A DNA stretch of 64,000 nucleotides from Moritella sp. (lineage in GTDB: Bacteria > Pseudomonadota > Gammaproteobacteria > Enterobacterales > Moritellaceae), in the NCBI RefSeq assembly GCF_013215705.1, contig NZ_JABSQR010000022.1, positions 1 to 64,000 on the forward strand. Reading direction: 5' to 3'. Position 1 is the stretch's first letter, and each line of letters begins with the position of its first letter. Shown one piece after another: positions 7,343-14,209 of this stretch. Below the pieces are notes generated by a model. It made no database searches. It was not told where the DNA came from and saw only the letters and a list, made by a program, of their open reading frames with translations. Both the position numbers and the translations under genes were made by a program.

Positions 7343-9004
7343 TTAATGCGGCACTATAATCTTCATCGGTGAATAGTCCAGAATATCTTTCTGTAAATCA
7401 ATACCTTCACGTATTTTGATTAGAGTCATACCTTCGTTGGTTAGTTTGAACGTACCCACATCTGTAATGTAGAACACATTCTGGCCTGCTTTTAATGCCT
7501 GTTGACCACTAAATGTGATTTGCTCTACCTTATCGACAAACTTTGGTATTCCGCGTTTTTTAATTTCAGTCACGCCATGGCTGGTATGCACTTCACCTTT
7601 TGCCATCCACGCGCCGACAAAGAACACCGTTTTGGCTGCGCAGCTAAGATCAATAAATCCTCCCGGTCCTACGTAATTGAGGGCGCCTTCTCCACGTTTG
7701 GATGCGTTAACATTACCTTCGCTATCGATCTGTAAAAATCCTAATACAGTGGCTTCCAAACGTTCATTTGCTAATTCAAACACTTCAGGTGAAGATGTGA
7801 TCTTATCAGGTTTAACCGCGGCACCAAAGAACATACCTGGAGCGGGTACACCGCCGATCACGCCGCCTTCGGTAAACAATGTATAGTTAGATAATAGACC
7901 TTTTTTCTGCAGGGTATCGCAAATCAGCTCGGGTAAGCCGATACCAATATTGACATAACTTTTTGGGGCTACATATTGCTGCATTAAGTCCGCGCATTCT
8001 TCTGCAATACACATTTGTGATTTACTACGCTTAGGCGTAATACCACCTAACTTGTTCATCAACCTAACCGTTTCCAAACCACTTTCTACGTCCCCTTCAA
8101 AATGATCAGTCAAACACAACATCGGATCGTCATGACGTCTTGAGCAAGTTTGTTCTGTTTCAGGGTAGTAAACGATGGCATCTACCTGGTCGGCAGTTAG
8201 AAATATCTGGTCAGGTTTTTTCTCGATGAGTTTACCGATATTCACAATTACTTTGCCGCCGTTTTTCTTAGTCGCTAACGCTGCCTCTTTTGACTCACAG
8301 ATTGTGGAACAGTTTTCAATATAAATATTACCTTCAGCATCAGCCGCAGGTGCGTTAATCATGGCCACATCAATCTTAGGCATTTGATAGCGCAATTTGT
8401 CACCGTCAACGGTGATCAAACCTTTCGAGAATCTGTTATTGATGTCGGGAGAATAACGCTTAGGAATAAATACTTCAGAACCGCAGTCAACACGCGGATC
8501 GCAAAAGGTGCCGACTCCTGTGGTTGAGGTCACACTTTGTTCGCCTTTTACTGCGGCTTTTACCAACGCGGCCATAATGCCCAACGGGATACAATGCACG
8601 GCAAGCTTGCCTTCTTCAGCCATCTCCATTATTGCTCGATAGGTTTCAAAATGAGAACATATAACCTCACTGACTAAACCTTCTACAGCCCACTCTTCAA
8701 GAGTGCCTGGCACTTTACCTCGACCGCCAAGTCCTGCTGCAGTAATTAGCGTTAAATTTTGTGGGTGATGTGTTTCTTCAAAAACTTCTCTTAGCGCCCA
8801 GGACAGAATAGAGATACGTTGATTACCGCCGATCCCACAAACAATCACGGTCTCTTTGTCTTTAATTAATTTAACGGCATCCCGTGGACCCATAAATTTT
8901 GGCGAACCTGGAATCTTATACTGGTAGTGGGTGTCTCTTTCATTCCAGTGTAATCGGTATTGAAAAATATGCTTCATAATACGGGCGCTAGACAATAAGT
9001 TCAT
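7343..9004 (-). CDS. Family I CoA transferase, fused alpha and beta subunits
   Basis: This 553-residue protein joins the two halves of a family I (acetate/3-oxoacid type) CoA transferase. The N-terminal half has the CoA-binding GIGG..R region and GVGTFCDPR. The C-terminal half has YVNIGIGLPELI near residue 350 and FTEGGVIGG, whose glutamate is the expected catalytic residue forming the gamma-glutamyl-CoA thioester. It should move CoA between short acids, such as acetate or succinate, and a catabolic acid. The fused arrangement is like mammalian SCOT and Acinetobacter/Pseudomonas relatives. It probably works with the acyl-CoA dehydrogenase at 4055-5827, with which it shares its upstream element. 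Confidence 0.85.
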   Translation of the reverse strand: MNLLSSARIMKHIFQYRLHWNERDTHYQYKIPGSPKFMGPRDAVKLIKDKETVIVCGIGGNQRISILSWALREVFEETHHPQNLTLITAAGLGGRGKVPGTLEEWAVEGLVSEVICSHFETYRAIMEMAEEGKLAVHCIPLGIMAALVKAAVKGEQSVTSTTGVGTFCDPRVDCGSEVFIPKRYSPDINNRFSKGLITVDGDKLRYQMPKIDVAMINAPAADAEGNIYIENCSTICESKEAALATKKNGGKVIVNIGKLIEKKPDQIFLTADQVDAIVYYPETEQTCSRRHDDPMLCLTDHFEGDVESGLETVRLMNKLGGITPKRSKSQMCIAEECADLMQQYVAPKSYVNIGIGLPELICDTLQKKGLLSNYTLFTEGGVIGGVPAPGMFFGAAVKPDKITSSPEVFELANERLEATVLGFLQIDSEGNVNASKRGEGALNYVGPGGFIDLSCAAKTVFFVGAWMAKGEVHTSHGVTEIKKRGIPKFVDKVEQITFSGQQALKAGQNVFYITDVGTFKLTNEGMTLIKIREGIDLQKDILDYSPMKIIVPH

Positions 9005-9072
9005 ATTAACACTCCTAGTGGTGTATTGAGGGGGCAGCTTATATTTTATCTTAATAAGCGAGGTGCTATGGC

Positions 9073-9114
9073 GGAATAGCTTTTTATGCCTATTAACTTA
9101 TCTTTTTGCGACAC
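9073..9114 (-). promoter_or_regulatory. Conserved 42-bp operator candidate (copy 2)
   Basis: This block differs from 5942-5983 at only three of 42 positions. On the minus strand it reads TGTCGCAAAAAGATAAG followed by GGCATAAAAAGCTATTCC, a direct-repeat-like arrangement expected for an AraC-type dimer. It lies 69 bp before the CoA transferase start codon. The sequence around it shows no such conservation, so selection on this block is likely. Confidence 0.6.
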
Positions 9115-9259
9115 CATTGGTTGAGTGCTTGAATTTTTAAACATGGAACCGTGCCGTGGTTTGTTTTTTAGCATTTATAACAATGGTTTAAGTAGTTATG
9201 TTCAGATGATGTTGCACGGTAAACATTGTGTTTTTTTAATTCATTTTTAAAGGATTAAT

Positions 9260-9307
9260 CATGATTGAACTTCGATTAATGACATCAAGTGAATATCCAG
9301 CCTATAT
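9260..9307 (+). pseudogene. Truncated GNAT acetyltransferase cassette gene (N-terminus only)
   Basis: After AAAGGATTAATC, a good ribosome binding site, the ATG at 9260 encodes MIELRLMTSSEYPAYI. This is the usual opening of a GNAT acetyltransferase (compare M-I-L-R-M-T--E-PAY). Homology stops where the IS91-like recombinase remnant begins. The rest of the gene has been lost, probably when the element inserted or deleted. Confidence 0.4.
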
Positions 9308-9505
9308 CTATCGACAAACTGTAAGCCATTACGATCAAAGTAAGTTGAAATACGTCGAACAGCACGAGAATAGCCATCAATGGTCGTTGGCCGTTTACCT
9401 TGCGGTGTTAAATTGATAAGGTGTTGTTCATAAAGAAGATTAAATCGTTGCTGTTGTTGTGTATGAATACAGGCTTGTTTACTCTGCCATGCAGCGGCTT
9501 CGTTC
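9308..9505 (-). mobile_element. IS91-like element remnant with rearranged recombinase N-terminus (copy D)
   Basis: The minus strand encodes QQQRFNLLYEQHLINL, then QGKRPTTIDGYSRAVRR, ISTYFD and directly RNGLQFVDRY. From memory of the family, the stretch between YFDR and LDRNGLQF should be around 30 residues. The junction therefore looks like an internal deletion between two D-R sequences. The copy ends at GTTC (9502-9505), which overlaps an attC left core. No complete recombinase is encoded. Confidence 0.6.
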
Positions 9506-9586
9506 AACCGGGCGCTTAAAGGGATAATGCAGTTGGCTGGCGCTGTTTAGCTTAACTGTATTTTTCCGATTAGCTTAGCGTTAGGC
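9502..9586 (+). repeat. Integron attC site
   Basis: Left core GTTCAAC (9502-9508) and right core GTTAGGC (9580-9586) both match consensus. The arms include GGGCGCTTAAAGGGA and TTAGCTTAGCG, with CAGTTGGC and GCTTAACTG near the centre. Length is 85 bp. The GTTC of its left core is also the border of the IS91-like copy D. Confidence 0.75.
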
Positions 9587-9616
9587 CTCATTAGTTTCAT
9601 TGAAAGGATAGGGTTA

Positions 9617-9994
9617 ATGACAATTGCATATTGGTGTGTATTAGCTGCTGCAATAATCCCATATATTTGGGTAATTATAGCTAAAGCTTCTAAGCCAGGT
9701 TTTAATAATAATAAGCCAAGGATTTTCCTTAATGAATTAAAAGGGTGGGGTCAAAGAGCCAATTGGGCTCAGGCTAATAGTTTTGAAGCCTTTCCTGCAT
9801 TTGCAGCTGCAGTAATTATTGGTAGTGTAGTTTCAAATGTCGAACAAAATACATTGGATGCATTAGCGTTACTTTTTGTTATATGTAGGCTTTTGCATGG
9901 TATTTTTTATATCACAGATAAGGCAACACTTAGGTCTATTGTTTGGTTTATTGGTATTAGTAGTTGGGTAAGTATCTTTGTATTATCAGCCTAA
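9617..9994 (+). CDS. MAPEG family integral membrane protein
   Basis: This 125-residue protein has four predicted membrane helices and the MAPEG-type pattern: a cytoplasmic loop with RANWAQANSFEAFPAF (residues 51-66), then a helix with CRLLHGIFYI. MAPEG proteins include glutathione-dependent membrane enzymes, but bacterial members of this length mostly lack a known activity. It starts after GAAAGGATAGGG. It is a cassette gene, with the attC of the previous position ending at 9586 and its own attC starting at 9989, overlapping its stop codon. Confidence 0.8.
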   Translation: MTIAYWCVLAAAIIPYIWVIIAKASKPGFNNNKPRIFLNELKGWGQRANWAQANSFEAFPAFAAAVIIGSVVSNVEQNTLDALALLFVICRLLHGIFYITDKATLRSIVWFIGISSWVSIFVLSA

Positions 9995-10049
9995 CAATCA
10001 GCAGCACAAAAACCGCCAGTTTACTTCGCAGGTGTGCTTGGCGTTAGCT
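9989..10049 (+). repeat. Integron attC site (short type)
   Basis: Left core GCCTAAC (9989-9995) matches RYYYAAC and overlaps the MAPEG stop codon. Right core GTTAGCT (10043-10049) pairs with it over five bases. Interior AAAACCGCC..GGTGTGCTTGGCG can fold. Length is 61 bp, as in classical 59-base elements. Confidence 0.65.
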
Positions 10050-10088
10050 GCTTTTAGCTTTAGCTTTAACTTTAATAAGGCGTAGGTG

Positions 10089-10970
10089 ATGAGAGTATTA
10101 GTAACTGGTTCCGCGGGTAGAGTTGGACGTGCCATATATATCAAGTTAATGAGAACTCATGATGTAGTAGGTGTAGATAGAACGCCATGCTCCACGACCG
10201 ATTTTATTGGTGATATCCGTGATACTGATTTCATGGCTAAGGCACTAAAAGACGTCGACATTGTGGTTCATACAGCCGCTCTTCATGCTCCTCATGTCGG
10301 TTTACTCAGTGATTCAGAATTCCAAAGTATCAATGTAGATGCCACTGAACAGTTAGCACTGCAAGGTATTAAAAGTGGTATTAAGCACTTTGTATTTACC
10401 AGTACAACCGCATTGTATGGTTATGCATCCACGCCACAGGGAACGGCGGGTTGGGTGAATGAGCTGGTTATTCCAAAACCTAAGTCCATATATCATTACA
10501 GTAAAGTACAGGCTGAGAGTAAGTTGAAAGAAATATCAACTTTATTCAACTTGCCAGTAACCGTTTTGCAAATGTCTCGTTGTTTCCCTGAGCCAGCCGA
10601 TCTTATGGGCATTTATCGTCTAACTCGAGGTATAGATTCTCGTGACGTAGCAAATGCTCATTTGTGCGCAATTGAGAAGCGCTTAAATGGTTTTAACCGC
10701 TTCATTATTTCGGGTAAAACTCCATTTAGCCAATTGGATTGTCAGCGTCTTTATCAAGAGGCCGATAAAGTGATCAAAGAGCAACTTCCGAGTGTGGCTC
10801 AAAATTTTGAGCAAAGAGGGTGGGCACTTCCGACTAGCCTTGACCGTATCTATGATTCTTCGCGAGCACAGATAGAGTTAAGTTGGCAGCCCAAGTATGG
10901 TTTTGATAATGTATTAGAAATGTTGGATAGTGAAATGGCTGAAGTTTTGCCTGTGTTGAAACGCAACTAA
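10089..10970 (+). CDS. NAD(P)-dependent epimerase/dehydratase family protein
   Basis: This 293-residue short-chain dehydrogenase of the extended (epimerase) type has the N-terminal dinucleotide-binding motif TGSAGRVG (residues 6-13). It also has an HTAA segment near residue 59, TSTTALYGY, and the catalytic YHYSK (Tyr-x-x-x-Lys) near residues 137-141. The substrate could be a nucleotide sugar or another small carbonyl compound and cannot be told. The ATG at 10089 with AAGG eight bases upstream is preferred to GTG at 10086. It is a cassette gene without an evident promoter, followed by a broken attC. Confidence 0.8.
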   Translation: MRVLVTGSAGRVGRAIYIKLMRTHDVVGVDRTPCSTTDFIGDIRDTDFMAKALKDVDIVVHTAALHAPHVGLLSDSEFQSINVDATEQLALQGIKSGIKHFVFTSTTALYGYASTPQGTAGWVNELVIPKPKSIYHYSKVQAESKLKEISTLFNLPVTVLQMSRCFPEPADLMGIYRLTRGIDSRDVANAHLCAIEKRLNGFNRFIISGKTPFSQLDCQRLYQEADKVIKEQLPSVAQNFEQRGWALPTSLDRIYDSSRAQIELSWQPKYGFDNVLEMLDSEMAEVLPVLKRN

Positions 10971-11027
10971 CAAACGCATAAACAAAAGGACAAAAAACAG
11001 TCAGCTTTAGCATTAAATTTGTAAGGA
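10965..11027 (+). repeat. Partial attC site
   Basis: AACTAACAAACGCATAAAC and AGGACAAAAAACAGTCAGC copy the left arm of Vibrio-type attC sites, but no right core (GCGTTR) follows before the next start codon at 11035. The two flanking genes are therefore probably locked together as one unit. Confidence 0.5.
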
Positions 11028-11034
11028 AGTATCA

Positions 11035-11505
11035 ATGAATATCAGAAAGGCAACAATTGATGATCTAGATGGATTGGTTGATTTAAATAAGCAAATTGGT
11101 GAGTTTCATTTTGAAAATGCTCCGTCTGTATTTTGCAAGCCTTCAGAAGAAGAGAGACAATTTCTTCTGCAGGCTTTGAATGATCAGGAAAGGCTATTTC
11201 TTGTCTCAACCATCGACAAAAAGGTTACTGGCTTTCTTACCGCAACAATTTCACAAAATGAAGTAATTCCATTCCTCAGCAAAGAGCCAATTTGCCGGGT
11301 TGGTACAATTGTAATTGACCAATATCATAGAGATTCAGGGTTAGGGAAAAGTCTGATGCTCGAGTGCAAAAAATGGGCATTATCCTCTGGTGCTAAAGAA
11401 ATAAGACTTGAGGTGATGGAGTTCAATGACAAAGCACAGGGCTTCTATAAAAATCTTGGGTTTCACACCCAATCAAAAATAATGTCGCAGTCAATCTGCG
11501 GCTAA
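11035..11505 (+). CDS. GNAT family N-acetyltransferase
   Basis: This 156-residue GNAT-fold enzyme has the acetyl-CoA-binding stretch VGTIVIDQYHRDSGLGKSL near residue 92. It corresponds to motif A (V-x-x-x-R/Q-x-x-G-x-G/A), here Y-H-R-D-S-G-L-G-K. The C-terminal EVMEFNDKAQGFYKNLGF is motif B. The acceptor substrate is unknown, and antibiotic, polyamine or protein targets are all possible. The start follows GGAAGTATCA. It is a cassette gene, and its stop lies in the attC at 11500-11557. Confidence 0.8.
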   Translation: MNIRKATIDDLDGLVDLNKQIGEFHFENAPSVFCKPSEEERQFLLQALNDQERLFLVSTIDKKVTGFLTATISQNEVIPFLSKEPICRVGTIVIDQYHRDSGLGKSLMLECKKWALSSGAKEIRLEVMEFNDKAQGFYKNLGFHTQSKIMSQSICG

Positions 11506-11557
11506 CAAGTAAAGGCATTAGACGCGAAAAGTCGCGCCCATGCTTTAAGCGTTGCAA
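11500..11557 (+). repeat. Integron attC site
   Basis: GGCTAAC (11500-11506) and GTTGCAA (11551-11557) border a strong imperfect hairpin in which AAAGGCAT..GACGCG pairs with GTCGCG...ATGCTTT around AAAA. The length of 58 bp is typical of a 59-base element, although the cores deviate slightly from consensus. Confidence 0.65.
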
Positions 11558-11576
11558 GTTCATTCTGTGAGGTTCT

Positions 11577-12266
11577 ATGAAAACAATTGGTCTTTTAGGT
11601 GGCATGAGTTGGGAAAGTACAGTTGGATACTATCAAGCAATCAATAAAGGTATCAAAGAGTCACTTGGCGGTTTACATTCTGCAAAAATTGCTATGTATA
11701 GTGTTGATTTCGATCCGATTGAGAAATTACAACATAGTGGCGATTGGGATGGTACTGCAAAAATCCTGATTGATGGGGCTAAGAAAATTCAAGCTGCAGG
11801 TGCAGATGTCTTATTAATATGTACAAATACAATGCATAAAGTCGCCCCTCAAATAGAAAACGCTATCGATATTCCCTTACTGCATATTGCCGATGCTACC
11901 GCTGCCGTTCTTGCGGAAAAAGGAATTAAAACGGTAGGTTTACTGGGGACCGCTTTTACGATGGAACAAGACTTCTATAAAGGGCGTTTAACGGAAGATC
12001 ATGGCTTAACTGTTTTGATTCCTAATGAAGCAGATAGAAACATTGTTCATAATGTTATTTATAAAGAGCTTTGCTTAGGTAATTCACTTCCTGGTTCTAA
12101 AGCTGAATACTTACGAATTATTGAATCATTAGCGAATCAAGGCGCTGAGGCGGTAATTCTTGGTTGTACTGAAATTGGAATGTTGGTTGATCAAAGTGAT
12201 ACAGACATAATTCTTTTAGATACAACATATATTCATGCTAAGAAAGCTGTTGAGTGGGCAATATAA
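11577..12266 (+). CDS. Aspartate/glutamate racemase family protein
   Basis: This 229-residue enzyme belongs to the PLP-independent Asp/Glu racemase family. It has LGGMSWEST near the N-terminus, the first catalytic Cys in ICTNTMHK (near residue 83) and the second in LGCTEIG (near residue 197). It should interconvert L- and D-aspartate or glutamate, as in the YgeA-type branch. As a cassette gene it might supply D-amino acids for the cell wall or signalling, which is inference. It starts after TGAGGTTCT. The attC lies at its 3' end. Confidence 0.85.
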   Translation: MKTIGLLGGMSWESTVGYYQAINKGIKESLGGLHSAKIAMYSVDFDPIEKLQHSGDWDGTAKILIDGAKKIQAAGADVLLICTNTMHKVAPQIENAIDIPLLHIADATAAVLAEKGIKTVGLLGTAFTMEQDFYKGRLTEDHGLTVLIPNEADRNIVHNVIYKELCLGNSLPGSKAEYLRIIESLANQGAEAVILGCTEIGMLVDQSDTDIILLDTTYIHAKKAVEWAI

Positions 12267-12311
12267 CAAGCCCATAAAATCAGGTTCGCAACGCTTATTA
12301 GAACGTTGGTA
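12261..12311 (+). repeat. Putative short attC site
   Basis: ATATAAC (12261-12267) overlaps the racemase stop and GTTGGTA (12305-12311) follows after AACGCTTATTAGAAC. AAGC and GCTT can pair. The site is degenerate, and position between two cassette genes is the main support. Confidence 0.45.
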
Positions 12312-12332
12312 TCAAGGGACGAATGTGCAACT

Positions 12333-12860
12333 ATGAAAGCTAAAATCGAGAAATGTAATGTTCCAAACAGTAGCCAAATATCGAAAAGTTTGAGTGGCGC
12401 TTACTATTTTGATGCTTATTGTTTTCCTACAAGATATAGGGAAAGAACATCACTTCAAATTTGGTTAGCGCATGTTTCAACTGTGCCTGCTTGGGTAAAC
12501 TTTTTAATGGCAGCGCGAAACAAATTAGTATCAGCACTGGGTCTAAAAAACCTTGGACATCTAGGTGCTGTGGATGAAGGAAAGCCAATTAATAATTACC
12601 GAGTTGGTGATCGAGTAGGGATATTTACTATATTATCACTGAGCGATAATGAAATTGTTTTAGGTGATTCAGATAAACACTTAGATGTGAAGGTATCTGT
12701 TTTTAAAGATATTAATGATAGTGAGTTTATTACAATATCTACAGTTGTCCATGTTCATAACGCGCTTGGAAAGACATATATGCTGGTTGTAGAGCCAATA
12801 CATAAATTGATAGTTCCTTCAATAATAAAGCGAGCTGAGTTTAGTGAAATTAATGGATGA
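12333..12860 (+). CDS. DUF2867 domain-containing protein
   Basis: This protein of about 175 residues matches the DUF2867 pattern. Features are YCFPTRY, a central LGHLGAVDEG, GIFTILSLSDNEIVLGDSDKHLD and a C-terminal VVHVHNALGKTYMLVVEPIHK near residues 135-155. The family has no established biochemical role and usually appears as a stand-alone or NAD-binding-linked domain. The start is taken at the ATG at 12333 (MKAKIEKC), although in-frame TTG at 12306 would add nine residues. It is the last gene of the array, followed by a fragment of the IS91-like transposase. Confidence 0.7.
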   Translation: MKAKIEKCNVPNSSQISKSLSGAYYFDAYCFPTRYRERTSLQIWLAHVSTVPAWVNFLMAARNKLVSALGLKNLGHLGAVDEGKPINNYRVGDRVGIFTILSLSDNEIVLGDSDKHLDVKVSVFKDINDSEFITISTVVHVHNALGKTYMLVVEPIHKLIVPSIIKRAEFSEING

Positions 12861-12896
12861 CAAGTTGCTCCTAGCCTTGCCGAGCATCAGTGCTGC

Positions 12897-12968
12897 TCGT
12901 TGTAATCCTGTCGTCAACACATGCTGCAAGATAAGCCAAAGGCATCTCAGCCTCGCTATTCTCGGCTG
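12897..12968 (-). mobile_element. IS91-like transposase fragment (copy E)
   Basis: GTAATCC, ACACATGCTGCAAGAT, AGCC and nearby bases align with 2293-2340 of copy B (the H-LPKG region of the transposase), with several changes that break the frame. Nothing else of the element remains. It marks the right edge of the cassette/IS91 zone. Confidence 0.5.
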
Positions 12969-13097
12969 TGAGCAATCATCAGTTAATTAATAGTCGATGA
13001 TGTTGATTTTTTCGGAGGAATATCATTATTTAAGTAAGCCCTCTAACGTTGACGGTGTATAGTAGAGTCAGTATTTTTAACTAGATAGACGAACTAT

Positions 13098-13940
13098 ATG
13101 CCCAATTACTACCTTCATACAACAAATGCCAAACAGGCGCTGGAGGCTATCGCCAAAGGACAGTCTTGCGTGCGGATCTCTGTTGATCTGAATATTTCTG
13201 AGCAGGACTTCTCCTTAAATGACCAGAGCCTTGTGCTCGACGAAGACAATCGACTTTCTATTGACGAACTCAAAAAAATCGTCAAGAAGACGCAGAGGAT
13301 CTACCTCTGTAGCGATGGCGATATGGTTCCGCTTGAAGACCGCAGCCGTGGCTACTATAAACTTGCACCCACTGCAGGATCACCTCTGCTAGAAATTAGT
13401 GGCGTCAAGATGCACATATCCAAGGGAACAGATCCTTTTGTTAGTGCTTCCGAGATGGCTCAAAAGGCTGTACGCAAGGGTGATAAGGTACTGGATTGCT
13501 GTAGCGGACTAGGCTATGCGGCTATTGCTGCCCACCGACTAGGCGCAAGCGAGGTACTCACTATCGAGTTGAGCCCAGAGGTAATGGGGCTACGTGCGCA
13601 AAACCCTTGGTCAAACGATTTGGGGAACAAGGGGATAGTGCAACGTCAGGGCAGTAGCTATGAGCTGATACAGACCATGGATGCGGCTTCTTTTGATTCG
13701 GTCATTCACGATCCACCGCGCTTTTCCCTTGCAGGTGAGCTCTATAGCGAAGAGTTCTACCGACAGATCTACCGGGTGCTGCGCAGAGACGGACAGCTAT
13801 TTCATTACACCGGAAATCCACACATAATAAAGAAGGGCAGCAGCTTTGTTGACGGCGTCATCCGTCGGTTAAAAGCAGCGGGCTTTAAGAACATAGTAAA
13901 GGTCGAGCATCTGATGGGAGTCAGTGCGCAGAAAAAATAG
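13098..13940 (+). CDS. Class I SAM-dependent methyltransferase
   Basis: This 280-residue protein has a class I methyltransferase core: motif I VLDCCSGLGYAAIAA near residue 135, an acidic residue in TIELS for ribose binding, and motif IV HDPPRFS near residue 205. The DPPR signature occurs in methyltransferases acting on nitrogen of nucleobases or amides. The first 110 residues are a separate N-terminal region. The gene has richer G+C than its neighbours by eye and no attC, so it may come from another source. A strong terminator follows immediately. The substrate is not known. Confidence 0.8.
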   Translation: MPNYYLHTTNAKQALEAIAKGQSCVRISVDLNISEQDFSLNDQSLVLDEDNRLSIDELKKIVKKTQRIYLCSDGDMVPLEDRSRGYYKLAPTAGSPLLEISGVKMHISKGTDPFVSASEMAQKAVRKGDKVLDCCSGLGYAAIAAHRLGASEVLTIELSPEVMGLRAQNPWSNDLGNKGIVQRQGSSYELIQTMDAASFDSVIHDPPRFSLAGELYSEEFYRQIYRVLRRDGQLFHYTGNPHIIKKGSSFVDGVIRRLKAAGFKNIVKVEHLMGVSAQKK

Positions 13941-13945
13941 AATGA

Positions 13946-13990
13946 AAAACACCCATGAGAATGCTCTATTCACATGGGTGTTTTGTTTTT
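13946..13990 (+). terminator. Intrinsic terminator after the methyltransferase gene
   Basis: AAAACACCCATG (13946-13957) pairs perfectly with CATGGGTGTTTT (13973-13984), followed by GTTTTT. The A-rich left arm also gives a T tract on the other strand, so it may serve the minus-strand symporter operon too. Confidence 0.85.
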
Positions 13991-14053
13991 ACCACACACT
14001 ACTCAGTGACTTTTAGCCATTGAGCAGTGTGAGTCTTTTCTGCATTTTATTGT

Positions 14054-14176
14054 TTAAACTATATCACGGTCTTCGCGTTTGGCTTCTGCCAAGTCTTTAA
14101 CAAAAGCTCTGACGATGACGAACAGCACTGCCGCTGAAATTACTGGCCATATTAAAATATAGAGGGATAACATCAT
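14054..14176 (-). CDS. Putative transporter small subunit (40 residues)
   Basis: This small gene encodes MMLSLYILIWPVISAAVLFV, then IVRAFVKDLAEAKREDRDIV. That is one membrane helix followed by a charged tail. The YILIWPVISA..VI-R-F--D--EA pattern matches a family of short proteins annotated as putative transporter small subunits, encoded beside sodium/solute symporters. It starts 33 bp after the symporter stop, with AGGAGC upstream of its ATG, so the two are co-transcribed. It is probably an accessory subunit stabilising or regulating the symporter. Confidence 0.8.
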   Translation of the reverse strand: MMLSLYILIWPVISAAVLFVIVRAFVKDLAEAKREDRDIV

Positions 14177-14209
14177 GTTGTGCTCCTAGGCTTAATTATA
14201 AAATAGTGG

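Noticed and set aside
1-13000. CRISPR array as an explanation for the repeats
   Set aside because: The repeated units are long, unequal in spacing, contain genes between them and fold like attC sites. No short regular repeat-spacer pattern and no cas genes are present.
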